DNA from: Nectonema munidae
Taxonomy: Eukaryota; Nematomorpha; Nectonematoida; Nectonematidae
NCBI GenBank assembly: GCA_030549495.1
Contig: JAUIRK010001049.1
Location: 186,001-250,000 of the forward strand
DNA length: 64,000 nucleotides
Reading direction: 5' to 3'
The notes beneath the pieces were generated by a model. It was given only the letters and a program-made list of their open reading frames with translations. It was not told the origin of the DNA and did no database searches. Both the position numbers and the translations under genes were made by a program. This document shows, in pieces, positions 50,801 to 61,079 of the stretch. Position 1 is the first letter of the stretch, and every line of letters begins with the position of its first letter.

Positions 50801-53800
50801 GGAAACTTTCAATGTGGGTATAAAATATTTTGTTTTATCTTCATTAAAACATTGATACAGAGTAGGTTGTAGTCTAGATTAGATGAATGAAATGTGTTTG
50901 AAATCATAAAGTAAAGCGTGATATACCCACGAGTAAAGGCACTATTTGTAAAGATTTTTGCATCATGGTTATGGGTGTAGCTAGTAGGACTCTTGGAAAA
51001 TTTACATCGCAAAAATGAAACTTTAAATAAGAGCCACAATTTTTTTTATTATAGAAACTAATATTAATGGCTAAATTACATAGCTTTAAAATCTCTTCTT
51101 GTAGGACTCTAAGATGAATGTTTGTAGATCTTGAAAACAGTTCATCTTCCAGCGTAAACTAGAAAAGATTAATGTTCTTAAGATAACAAAAATTTACAAT
51201 TTAACGCGTTCTGCAAATGGCGTGAGAAACATGAGAGATAGCATGACTAGCATTGCTCATTTTGTAATTGTGTTTGCGATAAGATTTTATATAAGAGTTC
51301 CATGAGTTTAGCAATTAATTATTGTTGAAAAAATTGTCCTTAATACAGAGATTTTTTATTTTTAACATGAAAAACGTCCTTATTAGTAAATAGTAAGGCT
51401 TTCAGTATTCTTAAAGATCAAAACTGTATATAACTTAAGGCCATTTTTTCTAAGCGTTTACTTTATATTACTCCTGTTCCATCACATTTTCATTTTGTTT
51501 TTAAACACTCTTCTTTAATTATTTAGGCTTTGGGCATTTATATTTAAGGGTGTATTACAATTTGTAGATAAAATAATATTGAGGATATATATGAACAAAA
51601 GAAGAAATTAAAATTGATAGAGAAAAAGGAAAACTTTGTTCTCATATGAGAAGGAAATTTCTGGACCGCCATAATATAAATAAAATTTTGCTCCTTTGTC
51701 TATTACAATGCTTAAGATAATTGTAATGATGATGAAAAAATTTATTTTGTGATGATGATCAATGTGATGGCATGGGTGGCGATTTCAAAATGATAATAAC
51801 ACATGTTTTATCTTGATAAAAAATCTTAGTTTGGAAAGCGTTCGATAATAGAAGTTTTCAAATGAAAAAATAAGTTTTATTTCTGTAAGCGTATCCAGTA
51901 GTCAAAGGAGAGTTGGGTCTAAATATTTCAAACTTTTGTGAGAACTTCGAGTCGAAGTGGGAGGTTTTGCTTGAGACTCCGCATCCCTCATAATGACAAC
52001 GATAAGCACAGACCAAGTCAACCCCGATGCGCCACCAAGAGAAGAACTTCTCTACCTAGCTTGTGTCTAATGGAAAAGTAGGAAATTACTTTCAAGAAGT
52101 AGCATCTGTCTCCAGCAACACTCGCGCCCCTTTCACAATCAACTGCATCAATCATGTGAAGCAAATCGATGTGTGAGAACGGTTTCACAAGTTCCACGTT
52201 TCCATGCATCCTTTCAACACGATTGTTCGCCTAAACGAAAACGAATTATCTCACGACAATTTGAACGGAAAACCAAGATTTAGTAAGAAGTTTTTTCCCA
52301 AAGTGATCTCAATGAACCCCTTTGTTTTTATAACCATTAAAGGGGTGGTTCATGATTGAAAATTAATTTTATGATATGTGAAGAATTATATAAATAGAAC
52401 AAGTTTGATTGATTTTTATTTATTATTATTTATATTTATTCAAAAATCACCAAAAAATATGAAAACGATTTTTTTTTATTTTGATCATTTTTTATAGATC
52501 ACTCTATAAATTAATCAAGTGATGGAAACAAATTCTTCATAATGAGACTTAAGGTAAAATAGAAGGATTTAAAAAATATCAAGTATGAATTTTATTAATT
52601 TCAATAAAAAATATTTCAAAAATTAAGTATTGAACTTGCATTATTCAAGGCAGAATCAAAATTTGCGGGCTTTCTATAATCTACATTAAAAATCGCATAA
52701 GTGAAGATCTCTACTTAGTGAATAGTTTTCTAAAGTCTGCATTTTTTCTTGTAAAGTGATGTAACATCTTTATAGTGAACATCTATATGTGATAATAATA
52801 ATAATAACACAGCGAAACAAAACAAAATTTTTTGAGTCTTGCATAAAATGTTTTAACTTTTTAAGTAGAATTCAAAAGTACTTTTCATTTTTTGCTACAA
52901 GGTTTAGTTTTTTGTGAATTTGTAATAAAATATTGTTATTTATATGTTTTTGATAAACCGTTTCGAAGCCAATAAGATTTTAGTTTATTAGGTTTTTAAA
53001 TTTTATTTTTGATAATTCTAATTTTTTTTATTTTTGTATCTAATCTTTTAAAAAATACAATTCTTATTTAATCATGGCGTCTTCAAGTATACACAAATGA
53101 TTCGAATTTATTTTGTTACATGTTTGTTTGTCAAGAAAAGTATTTCAGAATTTGTAACTACAAGTCATATTTTAATATTCCTTTAGTAAACAAGACAAAA
53201 TATGCGCTCCACACATTGTTTGCCATTGTTGTGAAAAAAGTCTACGTGATTGGATTTAAAGTAAACGGAAGTTTGTCCTTTGGTATTCCAATTGTAGAGA
53301 GTAAAGAGATCATTATGACGATTGTTATTTTTGCCTTGTTGATATTAAGGGTCTCGGTAAAAGAAAACAACAAAGAATTTCTCATCCAGATCTAGATTCA
53401 GCAGCTAGAAGGCCAATTCTTCATTGTGAAGAAATTCCTATTCCAATTTTCAAAGGTTTTTGCTCTTCAGAAGATAGTAAACCCCATAAGGAAGAAAATA
53501 AAGTTTCAGACTCAGAGAACTCTGAATACAATGAACAATCTTTCACTCAAATTGAATTGAATTAGTAAGAGATTTATCTCCTTCTAAAAAAACATCAGAG
53601 CTTCTAACTTCTAGATTGAGAAAATTTTTTTTAGAAAAATCTGTAAAAGTCGCATAATTTAGAAATGAGCACGCTCTTCTTAATTTTTTTTCAGAAACCA
53701 AATATTTTGTTCATTGTATAGATATTCCAAACCTTTTGTTATATCTAGGAAATAAAACTTACAAGCCAAAAGAATGAAGACTATTCTTGGATGGTTCAAA

Positions 53801-56800
53801 AAAAGTCTTAAAGGTGTTCTTTTACATAATGGTAATGTTTTGGCTCTGTTCCAGCTGGATTCTCTGGCAAGATAACTATAATGACATATAGTTTGTCTTC
53901 AAAAATAAGAATATTTTAAGCATAATTGATTGCTTTGTGTAGATGTGAAAATGATCAATATTCTTCTTGGTCAACAAAGAGGCTTTAAAAGTTCCCCTAT
54001 TATATATGTATATGGGACAGCCGAGCTAGAGATAAAAACTGGATAGTCAAATAATGGCCAATTCGACAATAGCAGGTCTGACAAATATTGAAAAAGATCC
54101 GATTGTTCCAAAGGGAAAAGTTGTTTTTCCTCCACTTCATTTAAAGGCTGGAATAATGAAACAATTCATTAAAGCTTTGGAGTCTGATAGTAATTCTTTT
54201 CAACACACATATCTACTTTTCCAGTTTTGTCGTATGAAAAATTTAAACAAGCGTATTGACGGTCTTCAAATACGTTCACTTATCCAAGATGATTCTATTG
54301 ACACGAAAATGTCTGAAAAAGAAAAAAGGCACGCTATCTTTTGTGGAAGTGATGCAAAATTTCCTTAGAAATAAAAAATCTGAAAAATTATGAAGATTTG
54401 GTTTCAAAAATATTGCTCGCATTTTGTAATGTGGGTTGCAAAATGAGTATAGAACTTCATTTTCTAAATAGTCACCTTAATCATCTTCTTGAAATTATGC
54501 AACATCAAGTTTTCTGTTTCAAATATTATAATGGCTCAGTAAGCGATAAAGAAGGAGAGCTTTTCACAAAGACTTGAAAACAATGGACAATGTTACCAAG
54601 GACGTTGGGATAGGTATATGATGGCACATTACTGCTGGGCAATAAAAACGGATGAATATGGCAAACTATATAAAGGCAAAGGTCATAAAAAACTTTTTTA
54701 GTTAAACCATTGCTATGCTTTTTATACAAATAATGTGATAAATACTTTTGAATAAAACCTCCTGCACAATATTCGTTTAAATTATAATTAATACAATTCT
54801 TTATATACTAAATAAATATTCATTGAGCACTTATATAGTCATGAATATAAGAAATTGCGCGATTCCAAAAAATCTGCAGCTTTGGGGAAAAAACGAACTC
54901 TAAATGAATCAATGCAATAAATTTTTTGTGTATTCAGTTTAAAGGGTGATTTCCCAGCAAGCTAAAGTGAATCTAATGTTCAATGTTGTTTAGGCTTCTT
55001 CCACTATTACTTTACTGAAAAATGTTTTGCAATCGTTCAACCTACAGATTTGAGACACACGCCCTTGAATTTATCTCATTGATCTCTACTTTGAGGAAAA
55101 TCGTCGCAAAAATAGAAGGTTGAATCCACATGAACTCATAAAGTATTCTCAGAACAGTTAATATTTGACGTGAAAATTTTACTTCATCACTACTGATTGG
55201 AACACGGGGGTCCAAAAAATTCCCAACTTCACAAATAGCTTCGTCTCTTTTCACTTCCCAAGACTTCTTAGCTTCCAAGCTGCCTTGCAACTCAACATCA
55301 ATTTTTTGAACATACAACTTTATTTGCTCTATGCTCAAGGCCTTTAAAATAGTCAAAAATAAGAAAAGATTAGATTATAAAAATTCCTTCTTACTCTGAT
55401 TTGAGCAATTGTTACAGATGGAGAAAGTGGAAATAAATCATCAGGAAGATTCACGTTTCCAACATGAGTTTCATTTCTTTTCTAAATTAAAGATCTTTAG
55501 GTAAAAATAATACACTTTGATTCAGCTTATACATCAAGACTAGAGCAAGTGGCAAATATAATACAATGAAAAGAATAAAATCATATCAAGATCACCTTTT
55601 TTTCACCAAAAACTTTGCTCGACATATTTTTGACTTTATTCCAACTATCAACTTCAAATGAGGCTATATTTGAAATAATAAAACTAATTATATACTACTA
55701 GTAATAAAATTAGCTTAATAAGTGTACTATATATTACAAAACTCAAGAGAATTCAAAAAATTTTTTTTACCAATTCCAAGAGACCTCTTTTAAAAATGAA
55801 CATTTATTCAATAGATCGATGTAAAAAATCGTTCTTTTGCGAAAATTATATGAATGAATATTGAGAAATAAAGGTAACAGAATGAAATAAGATGAAAAAC
55901 TTCATTTAAAAGAATTAAATAATAGAGTGTTAGATGATTATTAAAGCATAACGGTTTATCTTACTGCCGAACATTTAAAATCGGCATTTTGGTACCGCCG
56001 AAAAATACTGAATTTAAGAGTAGCGCGATATTTAAAGTACATGAGCATTTTTAGATACGTACAAAAAGAAACAAGGTTTTCAAATTAAACAAGTTTTAAC
56101 TAATAATATCTATTTCAATTTTCATTCAAACTGCATAAAAAAAACCCTAAGTTTGTCGCATTAGAAATATGCAAGTACAATTTGAAAATGTCAAAAATGT
56201 GTGTGAAATTTTCGAGCAACAGCGCTCTCTTAAGAAATGCAATTCCTCTGGTTTAAATATATAAAATTGGATTGAAAAAAAACAGACCATCAAAAGGGGA
56301 AGGAGCAGAACACATGCGAATTGATGAGGAGATAGAGGAAGTGAAGAATCGTGCTTAAAGAATTCGAAGATCTGGTGGGCCGTCACACGTTTTGAGAAGT
56401 AGTCGAAGTGGGTCGAAATAATTATTGCGACTCCGCCTTGAAAAGTATTTTTATTCATAATTGCTAGCTTAAAAAACACTCTCTTTAGTGCGTAGCATAA
56501 AAAATCTCTATCATTTTGGTCTATGTTGTGTTTTTGCAACTCATAGAAAAAAGCTGAAAAATTCAATAAAATTGAAGGATGAACATTTTTAATACACAAA
56601 TACTTTGTAAAGGACAACGCTCAGATTATGAGTTTTTGAAAAAAATTATGAACCAAATACTATTGAAAAAGATAATTTAGGATTAATTTAGTTTTTGAAT
56701 GCTATTGTTTTGTCTTAGATAAAAAGGTTAAAGAAAATAATTTGAAAATCTTTTTGAAGAGAATGTAACAATGATACTATACTAATAGAAACCAATAGAA

Positions 56801-58561
56801 CATTTTAAAAAAATATGTTGAAATCAAATGGATCAAACATTTTGCGTTGCAACATAAAGCATACGCGTGTAAGCTTAAGGACATCTTTTAATGACCATCT
56901 AAAATTGGCATTCACAAACGACCTTGAAATATAGTACATGTCATCACACTCTTAACAGTAGTTATAAATCTTTTCCCAACGTTTACGCACGTGAGATCCC
57001 TTGCGAGATGCTAAAAGAGATACATAAAGCATACGCGTGTAAGCTTAAGGACATCTTTTAATGACCATCTAAAATTGGCATTCACAAACGACCTTGAAAT
57101 ATAGTAAATGTCATCACACTTTTAACATTAGTTATAAATCAGTGTTTCCAAACGTTTACACACGTGAGATGCTAAAAGGTCCCGGACCCCCTGCTATAAG
57201 CAGTGTGATTAATAATTGTATTTTCTCTGAAGGAAAAGGAAGGAAACATATAACCCAAAAATTTTAGTAGGTTTCAAAAGGCATGAATTAGTGCGATATC
57301 GGCAGTTGTACTTGAAAAGCAAGCTTTAAAATTAATGACCCAATGTTTGCTGGATCATGTCCATCCCATCTACAACACGCAATCTGTCTCTATTTCCTGT
57401 TTTTTATTTATGAGTTGAAAATTCTTCCTCACACTTGTAGGTAGAAGCAAATGGAACAAAGACACGCAAAACTATCGTCATGGACAGAAGTTGCCGGGCC
57501 GAGAAGATTCGGAGTCGAAAAAAAATTTTTACGACCCCACAACCCTGGTTGTTAGTCAACGTCTACTTGTCTAATTATAGATATTTCTTATATGGTAAAA
57601 ACCATATTTCTTATATGGTTGAGGTCAATTTTGAACGACCCCTTATCTATCTGTACTTAAATAAGAGGAGTAATGGATAAAAACAAGCAACATGAAATAA
57701 AGAAATTTAAATACTAGTTTTATCGGTAATAAAATTTTTCAAAGACAGAAGAAACTTGGATAAAAAATTATTGATTAAAAATATAAAATTATATTAAATC
57801 AGTCAAATATTGGAAAAGATTTTAAAAATTGAACATTAAAAAAAATCAATTGGAGACAGCTTCAATAAAATATAAAAGCAAATTCTAAATGTTTGAATAT
57901 ATTACCAATCAATTCAATTGTTATAGCATCCAAAATTACCATTTGAAGATATTTTTTAGCCAATTTTTGAGAAAAATGAAGGATCCAAGGTGCCCTTTAT
58001 AGACCGAAAATTAGGTTAACTTTAAATATTTTAACCCATTAAATTCCAATGCTCCAATTTGGGAACATAAGTAATTTCATCATCTGCTTTTTTCAATGAC
58101 TTTGAATATAAATCATTTGCGTTTTTTAAATATCGTCTGATTTCTATGGTACTTAATGTGTTAATGATGAAAATAACTCTTACAAAAAATTAAATATTAA
58201 TTGTATTAATTCGAAAAAGATTTATTTAAGAAAAATGAAATTTAAAGAACAAAAGGAATCTAAAGGTTTATGCGATAATCGAGACCGAATTTTAGATTAA
58301 AAAAACATTTTCCAATTTCAAATCTTTAAATATTATAGAGTACATATGATAAGAAAAATAATTTAAAGTTAAAAAAAACATTGGGAATGATTGAACTTTA
58401 TGGTATGTATTTAAAAATGAAATACCCTTTCTCCAATTATTATCAAATTCAATAACATTATGCACAAGAATTTCATTTTTATATCTATTTTTCATCATTA
58501 AAAGAATATTATTAGGGTCGCCACCCTTTTCTTTCCTAAAAAGATCAATATCAAGAACCAT
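35743..58561 (-). CDS. SARS1: Cytosolic seryl-tRNA synthetase, complete, 11 coding exons
   Basis: Class II enzyme that charges tRNA-Ser (and tRNA-Sec) with serine using ATP in the cytosol. Exons on the minus strand: 58561-58426, 55663-55596, 55481-55395, 55341-55183, 52230-52090, 47073-46918, 45703-45482, 44294-44165, 41773-41616, 38611-38482, 35885-35743. Together they give 1530 bases, 509 residues plus stop (human about 514), with all phases consistent. Residues 1-150 are the tRNA-binding coiled-coil arm (start MVLDIDLF, then [15 protein letters not shown]). The catalytic core has [14 protein letters not shown] (motif 1 region), [20 protein letters not shown] (motif 2), [14 protein letters not shown] and [15 protein letters not shown] (motif 3). 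The start has AAAATGG context. The C-terminal tail is Lys-rich (HKSKKASK) but shorter than the vertebrate UNE-S tail. It lies upstream of CKAP5 in the same orientation, 16.6 kb apart. Intron 6 appears to use a GC donor. Confidence 0.96.
36034..36368. mobile_element. hAT-like MITE, 335 bp
   Basis: Ends CAGGGGTCCACAAAC and, inverted, TAGGGGTCCCCAAAG. Flanks ACTTATCG and ACTTCGGG look like a decayed 8-bp duplication. Subterminal CGACCCC near the left is inverted as GGTCGATA near the right. It lies in seryl-tRNA synthetase intron 10. Confidence 0.65.
37500..38110 (+). pseudogene. CR1/L2-like LINE remnant, split by a MITE
   Basis: The plus strand has [13 protein letters not shown] before the MITE at 37848-37968. 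After it comes [20 protein letters not shown] then ILTHLFN, similar to LDPIPTxLLK...ITHLxNLS at the start of CR1/L2 reverse transcriptases. Only this short segment is recognisable. Confidence 0.42.
37848..37968. mobile_element. piggyBac-type MITE, copy 5 (subfamily B)
   Basis: Ends CCCCGTTATCGACCAG ... TGGTTGATAATCGG followed by TTAA. It is inserted in the LINE remnant 37500-38110 within seryl-tRNA synthetase intron 10. Confidence 0.78.
38482..38611 (-). CDS. SARS1: Seryl-tRNA synthetase exon 10 (motif 3)
   Basis: Codes for [20 protein letters not shown] and LLES, with motif 3 Arg in TTRTIC, then [11 protein letters not shown]. Acceptor TTTTAG, donor A|GTGAGT. Confidence 0.96.
38612..44164. 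other. Seryl-tRNA synthetase introns 9 and 8 (around exon 9); no other gene seen
   Basis: AT-rich, with (TA)n runs at about 40501-40524 and 41029-41041. No transposon domain or conserved frame recognised. Confidence 0.5.
41616..41773 (-). CDS. SARS1: Seryl-tRNA synthetase exon 9 (serine-binding region)
   Basis: Codes for [51 protein letters not shown], nearly identical to the human active-site segment. Acceptor TTTCAG, donor AAG|GTATTT. Confidence 0.97.
44165..44294 (-). CDS. SARS1: Seryl-tRNA synthetase exon 8
   Basis: Codes for [32 protein letters not shown], equal to human IEQFVYSSPHDNKS and YQSLGIPYHIVNIVSG. Donor G|GTACGA. Confidence 0.95.
45482..45703 (-). CDS. SARS1: Seryl-tRNA synthetase exon 7 (motif 2)
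   Basis: 74 codons: [55 protein letters not shown]. It contains the Arg and Glu of motif 2 (FRxE). Acceptor TTTTAAG, donor AAA|GTAGTT. Confidence 0.97.
46178..46480. repeat. Low-complexity A/T homopolymer tract
   Basis: About 300 bases of alternating long T and A runs with one GGGGGGTGGG, in seryl-tRNA synthetase intron 6. The texture is unlike the rest of the window and may include sequencing or assembly error. Confidence 0.85.
46515..46618. repeat. Tandem duplication, 52-bp unit x 2
   Basis: CCGACCCTGTTTATGTnGAC ... GAGTTTGCAACCTAAA repeated head to tail from 46515 and 46567 with a few changes, right beside the homopolymer tract. Confidence 0.92.
46918..47073 (-). CDS. SARS1: Seryl-tRNA synthetase exon 6 (motif 1 region), GC donor
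   Basis: 52 codons: [44 protein letters not shown]. It must end after the Lys of ELYK to match exon 7 in phase, but the next bases are GCAGGC. No GT donor occurs in frame before a stop. Confidence 0.93.
47074..52089. other. Seryl-tRNA synthetase intron 5 (5.0 kb); one MITE, otherwise nothing recognised
   Basis: Apart from the MITE at 48790-48909 I see no conserved coding. Frames such as 49419-49679 (plus) are unrecognised and probably chance. Confidence 0.5.
48790..48909. mobile_element. piggyBac-type MITE, copy 6 (subfamily B, inverted)
   Basis: Contains GTTAACGACCACAGTCGAC at the left and TGGTCGTTAACGCG followed by TTAA at the right. It is the inverse orientation of copies 2 and 5, within seryl-tRNA synthetase intron 5. 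Confidence 0.75.
52090..52230 (-). CDS. SARS1: Seryl-tRNA synthetase exon 5
   Basis: 47 codons: [38 protein letters not shown], matching human NKVERIWG, YSHVDLVVMVDG and GAVVAGSRGYFLK. Acceptor CGTTTAG, donor AAA|GTAATT. Confidence 0.95.
53090..54701 (+). pseudogene. Broken copy of an unplaced multi-copy arthropod/cnidarian protein family
   Basis: The plus strand inside seryl-tRNA synthetase intron 4 shows, in order, short motifs that I recall from a repeated, intron-poor family of uncharacterised proteins: a Cys-rich start ([11 protein letters not shown], near 53310), [26 protein letters not shown] (near 53800), [14 protein letters not shown] (near 54010), [15 protein letters not shown] (54125), and [20 protein letters not shown] (near 54620), ending at 54701. 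It is broken with several interruptions. The order and wide spread suggest a mobile or domesticated-mobile origin, but I cannot name the class. Confidence 0.6.
55183..55341 (-). CDS. SARS1: Seryl-tRNA synthetase exon 4
   Basis: 53 codons: [15 protein letters not shown] then [17 protein letters not shown], equal to human REIGNLLHPSVPISNDE. This is the end of the coiled-coil arm. Donor GAA|GTAAAA. Confidence 0.94.
55395..55481 (-). CDS. SARS1: Seryl-tRNA synthetase exon 3
   Basis: 29 codons ([15 protein letters not shown] to IAQIR), a variable part of the N-terminal arm. Acceptor TAATTTAG, donor AGA|GTAAGA. Bounded by introns of 114 bp and 53 bp. Confidence 0.88.
55596..55663 (-). CDS. SARS1: Seryl-tRNA synthetase exon 2
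   Basis: 68 bases coding for [16 protein letters not shown], equal to human LNKLKNLCSKTIGEKM. Acceptor ATATAG, donor AAG|GTGATC. Confidence 0.92.
56147..56617 (-). other. Unrecognised 156-codon open frame in seryl-tRNA synthetase intron 1
   Basis: The longest frame here outside the transposons, on the same strand as the host gene. It lacks an ATG start. After an acceptor-like ATTTTTCAG (near 56560) the peptide is well mixed ([52 protein letters not shown]) with C-ending codons. A candidate donor-like GTCTGT follows. It could be a nested or alternative exon, or a transposon scrap. Confidence 0.25.
56852..57180. repeat. Tandem duplication, 170-bp unit x 2
   Basis: ACATAAAGCATACGCGTGTA begins each copy at 56852 and 57022. 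The copies are near identical over the first 115 bases and then diverge by small indels around a hAT-like end (CAGTGTTTCCAAACG near 57140). Confidence 0.93.
58035..58160. mobile_element. piggyBac-type MITE, copy 7
   Basis: Flanked by TTAA on both sides, with ends CCCATTAAATTCC ... GGTACTTAATGTG. Interior TCATCTGCTTTTTTCAATG and ATATCGTCTGAT match copy 1 inverted. It lies in seryl-tRNA synthetase intron 1. Confidence 0.75.
58426..58561 (-). CDS. SARS1: Seryl-tRNA synthetase exon 1
   Basis: Codes for [19 protein letters not shown] through DNNWRK, matching human MVLDLDLFRVDKGGDP and EWRR. Phase 1 donor G|GTATTT. Confidence 0.96.
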
Positions 58562-59329
58562 TTTAATGTTTATCTAAAAAAAAATTGATGTATTTTGAAA
58601 AATAAATTTGGGGTAATAATATCGACAAACCTAAAAAGGGTATCATAGGGTTTAATATACTTTTAGCATTAAAAATAACATTTTGTTAAGTTTCTTTGAA
58701 AAATTATTTATGGTAAAATATTAATTATATCTATAGTTTGAAGGTTGTTTGTTGCGCCACACATACATAAGCCACCTATGCTGATTTACAGGCAACAACA
58801 CATCATCCGGCTATTTATATTTATTGTATATTTCATAAATTTATAAAATTATAAAAGTCAAGCAAATATAAAATGAATTCTAAGTCTTCTATATACACGA
58901 ACTAATTGTATATAATAGGTTTTCCGAATATTTTTTACGTTGTGATTGCCTGAAAACTTTTGAAATTCTTTTGGACTCCTAACTACTTAAGATTTTAGTC
59001 TTTAAACTTCCAAAACAACACGATAGTTCTTAGTAAAAATGTACAATTTAGTGAAATTAAAATTAGATTAGGCAAGATTTATTGACAAATATATAGCTTT
59101 TTTATTAATGAAAATTATTTTACTAGCAGTCAAACATAATTATATAAGTGAATCAGAAACTTGAGTTTATTGTTTATCACATGAAATAATTTTGAAAGTT
59201 ATAAATGAGTGAGTCGTAACATAATTTTCCACCTTCTAACGTTTTCTCTTTTGACTAAATCAATGAAAACCCTAAAAAATTGAATTTTGAATTCAATTTC
59301 AAATCGAAATTGTTAAAATTATGAAGAGC

Positions 59330-60880
59330 TTCGGAATAGAGAAAATAGTATAGAAGAACTCGAAAAAACATTAAAGGAGGACTAGAAAAAAATAATAATT
59401 GATGAAGACGAAGTGATGCAACAAATCAAAAAAATAAAGAATGCTTAAGCAACTGGACTTATTGAGATTAGTATTGATATGCTGAAATCAAGAGGATATG
59501 AAACTCTATGCTGGATGGTAAAACTCTTGAAAACTGTGTGGATAGAAGGAAAAATACCTGAAGACTGGAGAAAAATGTGATAGGACCCATATGAAAAAAG
59601 AAAGAGGCATTCCAGAATGTTCGTAGTTGTCGTGGGATAAAGTTACTGGAGTACGGACTAAAGCTAATGAAAATAATTTTGAACAAAAGATTCATATCAG
59701 TTGTTGAAATAGATCCTAAACAATTAGGATTTATACTAGGAAAGAGCAGAATAGATACGATTTTTATTACAAGACAATTCATAGAAAAGAAAATTGAAGA
59801 AAATGCATAAAAGTTTTATAGGTTTGTAGACTTGGAAAAAGCTTTTGGCACGATCCCCAGAAAAGTATTATATTGGGGGTATTGCGTAAAAAAAATAGTA
59901 TCCAAAAAATTGTTAGACTGGTGCAATAAAAATACAAAAATTAAATAACGGTTGTTAGAACTGCAGAAGGGATCTCGAGAGAATTTGAAGTGAAAATTGG
60001 ATTGTATCAGGGGTCGTCATTTAGTCCATTATTGTTTACATTAATTGTTGATGAACTATCAAAGCACTTAACAAAAGACGACTTGTGGGGACTTTTATTT
60101 GAGGATGACTCAGCGATATTGGCAGAGAGAAGGGCATAGTTTGAACACAAAATAGTAAAATGGCAAGAGGGCTTAGAGAAATTTGGGCTAAAGGTGAAAG
60201 CTTATAATACAGAAGTAATTTTTTGTAATAAAAATGATGATTTTCAATGGTAAATTGAAGATAGACATAGAGTAAAGCTAAAACAAGTAAACAACTTCAA
60301 GTATTTAGGTACACAAATTTCCTAGAAAGGAAATCGTGAAAAAGAGGTCGAAGCAAGAATCAATGCCAGCTGGTTGAAATGGAATAAAGTATAAACAATG
60401 ATAGATGACAAAAGAATGCACATAAAACTGAAAGCGAAGATTTACACACCAATTGTAAGACCAGTGATGACATATGGATATGAATGCTGGAGCTTAAAGA
60501 AAAAAGAAGAAATAAAATTAGCAGTAACTGAAAAGAAGATGCTTAGAAAAATTATGGGAATAATACTAAAAGACCAAAAGGAACTGAAGAAGTGAGAGAA
60601 AAAACAGGAGTTCGAATAATTGTATTGGTAGTAGCAGAACGCGGGAAATTACTGTAGTACGGACATCTTTTAAGAAAGAAAGAAAACGACATAGTGAGAC
60701 AGGCGAGGAATAAAAAAGTTAATGGAGAAAGAAGTAGAGGAAGACAACGAAAAAAATGGACTAACACAACTTCTCCAAGATCTCGGTCTCAAGAAGGAGG
60801 ATGCTTACAACAGCAAAAAATGGAGAGAATGGATTGTAGCCACCGACCCTCAACTTGAAGACAAGGAGTAGACAAAGAAA
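59330..60880 (+). pseudogene. RTE-like LINE, reverse transcriptase remnant
   Basis: In shifting plus-strand frames: DEVMQQIKKIKNA, IEGKIPEDWRKM (near 59560), GLYQGSSFSPLLFT-type sequence (near 60005), LLFEDDSAILAER (near 60095, the YADD box reading FEDD), NNFKYLGTQIS (near 60295), the open frame 60398-60595 with KAKIYTPIVRPVMTYGYECW and TEKKMLRKIMGIILKDQ, and a C-terminus WREWIVATDPQLED (near 60825). This is the RTE/endonuclease-RT group common in arthropods. Many stops and frameshifts; inactive; the endonuclease domain is absent. It lies about 0.8 kb upstream of the seryl-tRNA synthetase start. Confidence 0.82.
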
Positions 60881-61079
60881 AAGAAGAATGAAGAACTTAA
60901 AAAAACTTGTAGTTAAGTAGAAAGTAGGATGATTGACATTAAAAGGGATTACTTCTTCAAATAAATTGGCGTTTCTTACTAAATTTAAGTGCCGACATCT
61001 CATATAATTATCATTGGAAAAAATTTAGTTTTTTTTTAATTTATAATGGCAACACTACTATTAAGAAATATCATCTACA

